This document shows, piece by piece, positions 20,237-28,203 of a stretch of DNA of 35,968 bases. The stretch's first letter is position 1; each line of letters opens with the position of its first letter. Position numbers and translations under genes: made by a program. Below the pieces are notes generated by a model. That model saw only the letters and a list, made by a program, of their open reading frames with translations, did no database searches and was not told where the DNA came from. The stretch comes from Candidatus Microgenomates bacterium (lineage in GTDB: Bacteria > Patescibacteriota > Microgenomatia > JACPZF01). Location: NCBI GenBank assembly GCA_016199065.1, contig JACQHK010000001.1:1-35968 (forward strand), given 5' to 3'.

Positions 20237-20752
20237 ATGGGAGAAGGACAAGCTCACGAACAGGAAGTTACTTTTACACCACCGGTTGATATTCGAGATA
20301 AACTCGGTAGCCGTTACGCCGATTTAATCGGTGCTCATCAGGTACACACCAGAGATAATCAACCAAGAATCGTCATGACCATTGGATGTACCAATGTAAA
20401 TACACCCACTCATGCAGGAGAAGTTTCCCGTCAATTTGAAACCCATATTTCGCCTTCAATTGATGATTTAGGACAGGAAACAATCGAAGGATATACTTTA
20501 TTGCAATTACCAAATTTTGGTGAAAATTCCCGGACTTTTGCTAGCATGCTTCATGAAACAATTGTCCCCTTTTTTCAGGCAGCAAATATTACTCCTGAAG
20601 TATTGTCGCAAATGCAGGAACTTTTTGATTCCGTTTCTTCCGAGACATCGTATGGTGAGATAATAAGCCAGGTCGGTCAGCTTATTTTTGGTGAATTAAT
20701 TTTGCAGCCCAAAGGAGTCTCAAAACAGGATTTAGTAAAATTTGTAACCTAA
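20237..20752 (+). CDS. Hypothetical protein
   Basis: 171-aa ORF in an otherwise non-coding interval; no recognisable family. Confidence 0.6.
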   Translation: MGEGQAHEQEVTFTPPVDIRDKLGSRYADLIGAHQVHTRDNQPRIVMTIGCTNVNTPTHAGEVSRQFETHISPSIDDLGQETIEGYTLLQLPNFGENSRTFASMLHETIVPFFQAANITPEVLSQMQELFDSVSSETSYGEIISQVGQLIFGELILQPKGVSKQDLVKFVT

Positions 20753-20762
20753 ATTTATCGGT

Positions 20763-20779
20763 ACCACCTGACAGGTGGT
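20763..20779. repeat. Intergenic perfect inverted repeat/hairpin
   Basis: ACCACCTG-A-CAGGTGGT, no T tract. Confidence 0.6.
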
Positions 20780-20940
20780 GTAGGTTCACACCCCTAGTTT
20801 AAGATTCGCGCTTATGTTATTAGTAATTCTCAAGCACTGGAGTGCGGGAGTTAAACTCACTACTAAATTTACCAAAACTGCATGGTTTCATTAATTCACT
20901 TTTAAGATGTGGCCGAATGGTTTGTTATAATTGAATAAAT

Positions 20941-21417
20941 ATGAAACTACTTTCCTGGCTGGTGGGTGTTTTCCTCTTTTTTGTCATTTATGTCCCTGGT
21001 CCATATTTTTTTATCTCTCTTAATCGGAATTTAAACTTTCCCGTTTTTAAGATTCCCTTTGGTCTATATTTGGGTATGTTAATGATCATTTCGGGATTGG
21101 CATTCATTGTCTATTTGATATTTGTTTTTAAGGTAGTAGGAAAAGGATCACCGGTAATAACTGAAGGGGCAAAAAAACTAATCATTAAAGGGCCATATCA
21201 ATACGTCAGAAATCCCATGTATTTAACCCATCTTTGGATTTGGCTGGCTATGTTTGTAATTTTTGGCGATGTGTTGTTGATTCTGTATCTTTTACTAGGT
21301 TGGCTAACTCTTCATGTTTTTGTTACCAAATGGGAAGAACCTCAACTGAAAGAAAAATTCGGCAGAGAATACGATGAATATGTAAAAAAGATACCCCGCT
21401 GGATTTCCAAATTGTGA
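20941..21417 (+). CDS. Isoprenylcysteine carboxyl methyltransferase (ICMT)/PEMT-family membrane methyltransferase
   Basis: GPYQYVRNPMYLTHLWIW and WEEPQLKEKFGREYDEYVKKIPRW signatures; polytopic. Confidence 0.85.
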   Translation: MKLLSWLVGVFLFFVIYVPGPYFFISLNRNLNFPVFKIPFGLYLGMLMIISGLAFIVYLIFVFKVVGKGSPVITEGAKKLIIKGPYQYVRNPMYLTHLWIWLAMFVIFGDVLLILYLLLGWLTLHVFVTKWEEPQLKEKFGREYDEYVKKIPRWISKL

Positions 21418-21471
21418 GATTACCTCACTCTGTGTTATAAAATCCTTTGACAAGTAACAAAAATATTATTC

Positions 21472-22326
21472 ATGGCTCACGAACAAGAATTGACAATTTT
21501 ACTCGGAAAACATACAGATCTGAGAATGCAGCGATATGCACATCGTGTTGCTGACGTATACTCGGGCAAAATAATAGAAAACGACGACGAAATTAAAGCC
21601 GGCGGTCCTTTACTTTCCTTCGGCGGAGATCATACAGCCCAAAGGGCGGTCAGAGCAATAATAAAAGGAGGAATTAATCGTCCCATTGGGGTGATTGAAG
21701 CCGGTACTAATAACGTGCTGCACCGTAGCTGGAACGATGAAAAAGGAGGAATGGAATTGGCAGATTTTATCACCCGGGCAAGAGAGGGTGATGATTTTTT
21801 CAGGTTCCAATTCTCGCCGGGTTTAATCGGTAGAAGACTTTTTAATGTGGATGCAGGTGTAGGAGGTTTTGAAATTAAGGCCGGGCATGTCAGTAAAATG
21901 TTTCGAGATCTTCCCAGGAGCATTCGTCCTAAACTATCCAGCTTTGTGGCGGCAGTCGCCACAGTATTGGATTTAAAAGTTAGACATCCTTTGGAAATTT
22001 TCTCCAACGCTCCTTTTATTGGCAAACGGAGAGTTTTTCCTGAGCAAAAATTGGGAAGCTCAACGATAACCCATGCCTTTATTGATGACGATGACCCTTT
22101 CCGAAGCAAAGTTAAATTAGCAGCAACTTTATATTGCTGGCAAAGAGAAATCCAACCGCCGCCCGGAGTTTTAACTACCAGACAAATAGCCCAACATGAA
22201 TTAAAAGGTCCATTTACTCACGTTTGGACTGATGGTGACACACATATAAATAGTATCGAAGGAAGTATCTTGGTAAAGAGAGCAGATGAACAAGTAACAG
22301 TCGTTCCTATACTAAATCATCAATAG
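21472..22326 (+). CDS. Diacylglycerol kinase catalytic domain-like / lipid kinase-like protein
   Basis: LSFGGDHTAQRAVRAI (GGDGT-like) and GVIEAGTNNVLHR (GT.N) motifs, FNVDAGVGGFEIKAG (N.a..G). Confidence 0.65.
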   Translation: MAHEQELTILLGKHTDLRMQRYAHRVADVYSGKIIENDDEIKAGGPLLSFGGDHTAQRAVRAIIKGGINRPIGVIEAGTNNVLHRSWNDEKGGMELADFITRAREGDDFFRFQFSPGLIGRRLFNVDAGVGGFEIKAGHVSKMFRDLPRSIRPKLSSFVAAVATVLDLKVRHPLEIFSNAPFIGKRRVFPEQKLGSSTITHAFIDDDDPFRSKVKLAATLYCWQREIQPPPGVLTTRQIAQHELKGPFTHVWTDGDTHINSIEGSILVKRADEQVTVVPILNHQ

Positions 22327-22379
22327 CGAGAAAATTTTTGACGATTTTGAATATAATCAAATAAGATATTCAAATTATT

Positions 22380-23378
22380 ATGCTTATAAAAATTAAAGAA
22401 CTAAAAGAACTTGTTAAAAGAGTTTTACTTACAGAATATTCTGAAGAAGAAGCACTATTGATAGAAGATGTGTTGATGTATGGTGAACTTTCTGGTAGAT
22501 CATCACATGGTCTCTTGCGGTTAATAAGGGGTAACTACGGAGTTTTTGTCGATAAAACAAGATTTACTCCACATTTTGACAGAAAGACCAAGGTCTCGAC
22601 ATTAATCAGGGGAAATAATAATCCTGGTATGCTTATTGGTCCTTTGGCGATGCAGGAAGGCATTAAGTTGGCAAAGAGAAATAGCATAGGCATTGTAGGA
22701 ACGATGGGAAGTTTTAATTCGATCGGCCCGCTTTCCTATTATTGCGAAAAAATCGGCAAAGAAAATCTTATCGGAATCATTATGGCAAGTGCTGCTCCAC
22801 AAATTGCTCCTTTTAATTTAAAACAGCCATTTTTCGGCACAAATCCAATTGCCTTCGTGATTCCTGCTGATCCCTTACCCGTTATTTTCGATATGTCCAC
22901 ATCCTCGATGACTTTTGGAGATATAGTAAAGTACAAAATAGAAGTAAGACGTCTCAAACCTCATGCAGCTTTAGATAAAAACGGTGAAGAAACGACAGAT
23001 CCCGAGGAGGCTCTTAAAGGAGCTACTCTGGCCTTTGACGCATTTTACAAAGGTTCAGGTTTAGCAATGATGGTGGAAATTTTGGCCGCTGTATGGTCAG
23101 GTGGTGGTTTTGCTTCGTTGCATGAGGAAAAAGGCTGGGGAAATCTGTTTATGATGATGTCACCAGAATTATTAAGTGATGTTAAGACTTTGAAATCTAG
23201 AACTCATGAATTAATTACCCATCTTAAAAACTCTTCTACAAGAGACGGAAAACCGGTCAGAATACCAGGTGAAAGAAGTTTGCAGACCAAAGAGGAGAAT
23301 TTAAGACGGGGAGAAATCGAAGTTAATGAAGAGATAGTTATAGAACTTCGCGACTCTCTTAAGCAAAAAAATAAATAA
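22380..23378 (+). CDS. Malate/L-lactate/ureidoglycolate dehydrogenase family (Ldh2-type) oxidoreductase
   Basis: GELSGRSSHGLLRL, FFGTNPIAFVIPADPLPVIFDMSTS, DPEEALKG, KGSGLAMMVEILAAV; COG2055 signatures. Confidence 0.85.
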   Translation: MLIKIKELKELVKRVLLTEYSEEEALLIEDVLMYGELSGRSSHGLLRLIRGNYGVFVDKTRFTPHFDRKTKVSTLIRGNNNPGMLIGPLAMQEGIKLAKRNSIGIVGTMGSFNSIGPLSYYCEKIGKENLIGIIMASAAPQIAPFNLKQPFFGTNPIAFVIPADPLPVIFDMSTSSMTFGDIVKYKIEVRRLKPHAALDKNGEETTDPEEALKGATLAFDAFYKGSGLAMMVEILAAVWSGGGFASLHEEKGWGNLFMMMSPELLSDVKTLKSRTHELITHLKNSSTRDGKPVRIPGERSLQTKEENLRRGEIEVNEEIVIELRDSLKQKNK

Positions 23379-23379
23379 C

Positions 23380-23440
23380 AGTAATTCCCATACTCCAGTG
23401 TGCGGGAGTAGCCGCATCTTATAGGTATGGGAGGTTTTTC
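23380..23440 (+). terminator. Candidate intrinsic terminator after the Ldh2-like gene, containing a repeated intergenic motif
   Basis: TCCCATAC ... GTATGGGA inverted arms followed by GGTTTTT; inner ACTCC/GGAGT hairpin. Confidence 0.5.
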
Positions 23441-23475
23441 TTGACAAAATTTTTCCTCTCTGTCATTCTTAATTT

Positions 23476-23928
23476 ATGAGTAATAATCTGCCAACTGAAA
23501 ACGACCAAAAAGATTCAGAAACACCGCGGACGGAGAGTTCTTTACCACCCTTGGGTAATACACCAGACTTACCAACAGCCCAGGTTGTGAATCCCTTGCC
23601 TCCCTTATCTAATGTCCAAGATTTATCTCAACCGCAGACAACTACTGCCAAAGAAGTCTTACCACCATTGCCTGACCCTTCGACCGTTGGTACGGCTAAG
23701 CCAAATCTTCCTCCTCTTCCTATTAAAGAAGAGACTCAGCCTATTCATCTGTCTGTGCCTACAACTGATTTACCTGCCCGTAAAGACGGAAGTATCGTCA
23801 TGACTCTGTTAATCTTGTTTATGCTTTTGATTTCGGGGGTAGGAATCTATCTTTATGTAGCGTATACAAATCTGGCAAATCAGAATGTGCCGTCAGAAAC
23901 TAATCCTGTCTCGTATTCTCAACAATAA
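23476..23928 (+). CDS. Hypothetical proline-rich protein with LPPL repeats and C-terminal TM
   Basis: Four LPPL motifs then a single hydrophobic segment VMTLLILFMLLISGVGIYLYVAY near the C-terminus. Confidence 0.65.
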   Translation: MSNNLPTENDQKDSETPRTESSLPPLGNTPDLPTAQVVNPLPPLSNVQDLSQPQTTTAKEVLPPLPDPSTVGTAKPNLPPLPIKEETQPIHLSVPTTDLPARKDGSIVMTLLILFMLLISGVGIYLYVAYTNLANQNVPSETNPVSYSQQ

Positions 23929-23964
23929 ATCTTCATTTCTCTGTTTCTCTGTTATAATACCTTC

Positions 23965-24846
23965 ATGAAAAATGATCAGAAAAAGGATAAATATAGTGCT
24001 GTTTGGGTTTCTTACTCATCTATTAGTGACTACCTAAAATGTCCCCGTGCCTATTATTTAAAAAACATTTGGCGTAATCCGCAAACAGGACACAAGGTAC
24101 AGATTATTAATCCTCAACTGGCCTTAGGACAGGCAGTTCACGAAGTCGTGGAGTCTCTGTCTTTGTTACCGGTAGATAAGCGACTTACCGATTCATTATT
24201 TGAAAAATTTGAGAGGGCTTGGAAAAAAATAAGCGGAAACGCAGGTGGTTTTTCGAATCAGGCAACCGAAGAAGCTTTTAAAAATCGTGGCCTTTCCATG
24301 TTAAAAAGAATTGTCGCCAATCCGGGCCCGATCGCCAAACTCGCGGTAAAGATCAAAGAAGAAATCCCTCATTTTTGGCTTTCGGAAGAAGACGGAATAA
24401 TCTTATGCGGAAAAATCGACTGGCTTGAGTATTTAGCCGAAAGCGACTCGGTGCATGTGATTGATTTCAAGACCAGTAAATCTACTGAAAATCCCAATTC
24501 TCTTCAATTGCCGATTTATCAATTATTAGTAACTTATTGCCAAAAGAGAAAATTGGCCAAGGCCAGCTATTGGTATTTGGAATTTAGCGATATTTGTGAG
24601 GAAAAAACTTTATCCGATATTAACCTTTCCCAAGAACAGGTTTTAAAGATTGCCAAACAGATTAAAGTTGCAAGACAGCTACAGCGATTCGTTTGCAAAA
24701 GTCAAAACGGCTGTTCAGCATGTCTTCCTCTGGAAAAAGTTTTTCGGGGAGAAGCCAAGTTGGTGGGAGTCAATGATTTTAAACAGGATACCTTCGTCAT
24801 TCCTGATCATCAGTTCAGAGAGGGCGAAGAAAGCGAGATCCTGTAA
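23965..24846 (+). CDS. PD-(D/E)XK nuclease (RecB/Cas4/AddB-like)
   Basis: SSISDYLKCPRAYYL, LGQAVHEVVESL, GKIDWLEYL, VIDFKTSK, C-terminal C-x5-C-x2-C. Confidence 0.85.
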   Translation: MKNDQKKDKYSAVWVSYSSISDYLKCPRAYYLKNIWRNPQTGHKVQIINPQLALGQAVHEVVESLSLLPVDKRLTDSLFEKFERAWKKISGNAGGFSNQATEEAFKNRGLSMLKRIVANPGPIAKLAVKIKEEIPHFWLSEEDGIILCGKIDWLEYLAESDSVHVIDFKTSKSTENPNSLQLPIYQLLVTYCQKRKLAKASYWYLEFSDICEEKTLSDINLSQEQVLKIAKQIKVARQLQRFVCKSQNGCSACLPLEKVFRGEAKLVGVNDFKQDTFVIPDHQFREGEESEIL

Positions 24847-24860
24847 ACGTAAACTTTAAA

Positions 24861-26006
24861 ATGCAAAAGTCTAAACTTCATTTAATTTCATTGTTTTTTT
24901 CTCTTATCTTTTTGTTTCTTCTGGCAATTCTTCAACCGGTTTTAGCTCAGGAAACAGCACTTAAATATGATAAAGAAGAGAGAATTGAAGCAGTTGTTGT
25001 AAAAATTTCTCAAGAAAAAGAAATTACAGTGATGGGAAAGGAAAACCTTTCTCAAACTCTGGAGCTAGAATTTTTACCGCCTGCACTCAGAAAAAGAGTC
25101 ACTTTAACCACCGGAAATATTCCAACAGCTTATCAGCCGGTCTATAAAGTAAATGACACGGTTGTTTTAAACTCTCTTGTGACGGGAAACGGAGAAAAAA
25201 CTTACATCATCACAGATTACGTACGACGTGATGCTCTGTATTGGCTATTTCTTATTTTTGTCATTTTAACGATTTTTGTTGCCCGAAGAAGAGGAATTTT
25301 TTCTCTTTTGGGAATGTTCATTTCCTTTTTCTTGATCGTAAAATTTTTGTTACCCCAAATTATGTCCGGTAACGACCCGATATTAATTGCCGTTTTGACC
25401 GCGCTCGCGATCATTCCTCTCACTTTTTATTTGTCACACGGTATTAACTTAAAAACCAGTATTGCTGTCTTGGGAACCGTGACAGCCTTAATTATTTCCG
25501 GTCTGTTGGCAAATTATTTTATCGTATCAGCTAAATTGTCAGGATTTTCTTCGGAGGAGGCGGTCTTTTTACAAGTACAGAACCCTAATTTCGCCAATAT
25601 TAGGGGTCTAATACTAGCAGGAATTATTATCGGTTTGGTGGGAATTTTGGATGACATTACTATTTCTCAAGCGGCTATAGTTCGGCAGTTAAAAACCAAT
25701 TCTCCCAAATTAGGTTTTTGGGAACTGTATCAAGGAGCAATGGAGGTAGGAAAAGACCACATTGCTTCTTTGGTCAATACTTTAATTTTAGTTTATACCG
25801 GCGCCGCTCTCCCCCTTCTATTATTGTTTGTTAATAATCCCGCACCATTTGCCGACGTAATAAACTTAGAGTTGGTAGCAGAAGAAATCTTAAGAGCGTT
25901 GGTAGCTAGTATTGGTTTAATTTTGGCCGTACCCATAACGTCTCTTTTAGCGGCAGTTGTTTTTGGGAATAAAAAATATTATGATTTACGCATAAATATT
26001 AAATAG
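24861..26006 (+). CDS. YibE/F family membrane protein
   Basis: N-terminal signal/TM, multi-TM, GILDDITISQAAIVRQL, GKDHIASLVNTLILVYTGAALPLLLLF. Confidence 0.85.
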   Translation: MQKSKLHLISLFFSLIFLFLLAILQPVLAQETALKYDKEERIEAVVVKISQEKEITVMGKENLSQTLELEFLPPALRKRVTLTTGNIPTAYQPVYKVNDTVVLNSLVTGNGEKTYIITDYVRRDALYWLFLIFVILTIFVARRRGIFSLLGMFISFFLIVKFLLPQIMSGNDPILIAVLTALAIIPLTFYLSHGINLKTSIAVLGTVTALIISGLLANYFIVSAKLSGFSSEEAVFLQVQNPNFANIRGLILAGIIIGLVGILDDITISQAAIVRQLKTNSPKLGFWELYQGAMEVGKDHIASLVNTLILVYTGAALPLLLLFVNNPAPFADVINLELVAEEILRALVASIGLILAVPITSLLAAVVFGNKKYYDLRINIK

Positions 26007-26034
26007 GAGGTTGAGGATTTTATAGTCAGGGCAA

Positions 26035-26210
26035 AGCGTGTGGCCCGCCGATGCGGCGGGAGACGAGGAAGAAGGTTCCCCCCGCTCAACGGGAGGAAAA
26101 TCGGACTTTCAGGATTTCTGAAAAGTATCTGCGGAAACCTTCAGGTTGCAACTGTCAACCTTAAAGATTTAGAAAAAGTTTCGGGTAACCGAAACCACAG
26201 AGATAAATCT
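26035..26210 (+). ncRNA. glmS glucosamine-6-phosphate-activated ribozyme/riboswitch (divergent)
   Basis: Directly upstream of glmS. AAA|GCGTGTGG cleavage-site-like segment (A26035|G26036); P1-like CCCGCC-GATGC-GGCGGG; invariant GACGAGG (26062-26068); P2-like GAAGGTT (26071-26077)/AACCTTC (26136-26142); ATCTGCGG vs canonical AUCGGCGG; P3-like AGGTTG...CAACCT (26143-26161); P4-like AGATTT...AAATCT (26165-26210) with inner GTTTCGG-GTAA-CCGAAAC GNRA hairpin. Confidence 0.85.
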
Positions 26211-26247
26211 AAACAGTTAATCCTCTCAAACTTCCAACCTCTTTCTT

Positions 26248-28023
26248 ATGTGTGGAATTTTTGCCTATATAGGTAAAAACAACAGGGCAGGTGACATTGC
26301 CTTTAATGGACTTAGGCGTTTGGAATACCGTGGTTATGACAGTTGGGGTATTGCCGTGTTAACAAAAAAGGGCTTGGTAATTAAGAAAAAAAGGGGGAAA
26401 ATAAGCGAGGCGGCACCGGTTTTACCTGCAAGCAATACGTCAGTAGCTCATACTAGGTGGGCAACTCACGGCAAAGTGTCTGATAAGAACGCTCATCCTC
26501 TTTTTTCTTCCCAAAAAGATTTTTGTCTGGTACATAACGGAATTGTAGAAAATTTTGCTGAACTTAAAAAAAATTTAGTAAAGACTTATAAGTTTTCTAC
26601 ACAAACAGATACTGAGGTAATTGTCAAATTAATCGAAGAAGAGCAAAAAAAGAAACAACCATCGTCAGAGGCAATACGGAAGGCTTTTATTAAACTACAA
26701 GGCCGCAATACTATTATAGTTTTATGCAATAACGGTGATTTGTTTGCAGTCAGAAACGGCTCTCCCTTGGTAATCGGTTTTAATCTTAAAACAAAAGAGT
26801 TGTTCTTTTCCTCAGACGCCTTATCGTTTGCCCAATTGGCTACTCAAATGCATGTTGTTAGAAACGGTCAAATGGCAAGCTATTTTCAACAAAGCGGTAC
26901 CCTAGAATTTTATGATTTGGTAACGAAAGCTAAAATACCGCTTGCTTGGGAGAAGATGGATTTTGTCTCTGCTGAGGTGAGTCACCAAGGTTTTGGTCAC
27001 TACATGATTAAAGAAATTAACGAATCGCCCTGGGTAATTAGACAATTGCTAAAAACCAAGAGATCTGACTTCTATAAACTGACAAGACAAATTAGATTGG
27101 CAAAAAATGTCTACACTATTGGGGCAGGGACAGCAGGAGTCGCTGCTGCCCAAATTGGTTTCTATTTACGAAAGTACGCACACCGGAATACAATTTCTCT
27201 AGTGGCAGCCGACGCTGACGAATATTTACCATTAATGACCAAGCGAGATTTAGTAATTTGTCCTTCCCAAAGCGGTGAAACGGCAGACCTTTTGGAATTT
27301 CTTGAAAAAGCCAAAAAAACCGGAATCAAAATTGTCTCCCTGGTTAACATGCCGGGTTCAACTTTGACGCGAATTTCTAACTTCCGATTTATGAATCAGG
27401 CCGGACCGGAAATTGCGGTAATGTCTACTAAAGTCTTTACCTCACAAATTGCCTGGGGTTACTTACTTGCCAAAACTGTTCAAAAACAATTTTTCCAGGG
27501 AAAGAAGAATCTTCGTAAAACAGCTGACCTTCTGGAAAAAATGCTGCAGGATAAACGATGGTTGAGAAAAATAAAACGTATAGCAGATTTGCTCTCTCTA
27601 AAAAAGAGTATTTTTTTATTGGGAAAATCGGAAAATTTGCAGATTGTCAAAGAAGGAATGATCAAAATGATTGAGGGTTCATACATTCATGCCCAAGCGA
27701 TTCCGGCCGGTGATCTTAAACACTACGCAATTACTCTCATGGAAAAAAATACACCGGTAGTTTGTGTTATCCCTGCTAATTATTTACAAAGTGACGTTTT
27801 GAATTCGGTAAATGAAATAAAGACTCGTGGCGCGCTTGTTATAGCCATAACTCCCGTAAAGCACGAAGCTTTTGACGAGTATATAAAATTACCGGTGGTT
27901 GAGGAGACAACCGCAATTTTAAATGTCCTTCCCTTACAGCTTTTGGCTTATTATTTAGCGTTAAGTTTAGGACACAATGTTGATAAACCAAGAAACATTG
28001 CCAAAAGCGTTACTGTTAAATAA
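26248..28023 (+). CDS. glmS: Glutamine--fructose-6-phosphate aminotransferase (isomerizing)
   Basis: MCGIFAYIG Ntn N-terminus, RLEYRGYDSWGIAV, HTRWATHGKVSDKNAHP, two SIS domains, C-terminal NVDKPRNIAKSVTVK. Confidence 0.97.
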   Translation: MCGIFAYIGKNNRAGDIAFNGLRRLEYRGYDSWGIAVLTKKGLVIKKKRGKISEAAPVLPASNTSVAHTRWATHGKVSDKNAHPLFSSQKDFCLVHNGIVENFAELKKNLVKTYKFSTQTDTEVIVKLIEEEQKKKQPSSEAIRKAFIKLQGRNTIIVLCNNGDLFAVRNGSPLVIGFNLKTKELFFSSDALSFAQLATQMHVVRNGQMASYFQQSGTLEFYDLVTKAKIPLAWEKMDFVSAEVSHQGFGHYMIKEINESPWVIRQLLKTKRSDFYKLTRQIRLAKNVYTIGAGTAGVAAAQIGFYLRKYAHRNTISLVAADADEYLPLMTKRDLVICPSQSGETADLLEFLEKAKKTGIKIVSLVNMPGSTLTRISNFRFMNQAGPEIAVMSTKVFTSQIAWGYLLAKTVQKQFFQGKKNLRKTADLLEKMLQDKRWLRKIKRIADLLSLKKSIFLLGKSENLQIVKEGMIKMIEGSYIHAQAIPAGDLKHYAITLMEKNTPVVCVIPANYLQSDVLNSVNEIKTRGALVIAITPVKHEAFDEYIKLPVVEETTAILNVLPLQLLAYYLALSLGHNVDKPRNIAKSVTVK

Positions 28024-28075
28024 AGCTCGCGGCACAACCTATACCACTCTGCTTTGATTTTGCAAAAAAGTAGTA

Positions 28076-28190
28076 TATACCCCCGAAGCTTTCAAATTAT
28101 AATTCAGATTGACTTTACGGTTAAATTAATACTTCAAAACCAAAGCTCCGTTAGGTATAAACCCTTGCAATTTGAAAGCAAAGGGGTATA
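28076..28190. repeat. Long imperfect inverted repeat in the glmS-ileS intergenic region
   Basis: TATACCCC(CGAA)GCTTTCAAATT at 28076-28098 pairs with AATTTGAAAGC(AAA)GGGGTATA at 28169-28190 (8 bp + 11 bp with an internal loop). Confidence 0.75.
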
Positions 28191-28194
28191 AAAT
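28165..28194 (+). promoter_or_regulatory. Candidate promoter of the ileS leader
   Basis: TTGCAA (28165-28170), N18, TAAAAT (28189-28194). It overlaps the 3' arm of the inverted repeat. Confidence 0.4.
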
Positions 28195-28203
28195 GATAAC
28201 TAA

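Noticed and set aside
21630-22109. 159-aa minus-strand ORF
   Set aside because: Antisense to the lipid-kinase-like gene; sequence looks like a reverse-frame translation.
26006-26235. RNase P RNA or tmRNA in the yibE-glmS gap (GAGGAAGAAGG resembles GAGGAAAGTCC)
   Set aside because: No ACAGAAA...GGCTTAT CR-IV/V counterpart and no tRNA-like tmRNA ends; the glmS ribozyme fits far better, including position.
26040-26276. 78-aa ORF MARRCGGRRGRRFPPL...
   Set aside because: Lies entirely in the structured glmS leader and overlaps the glmS start; low-complexity Arg-rich N-terminus is a by-product of GC-rich helices.
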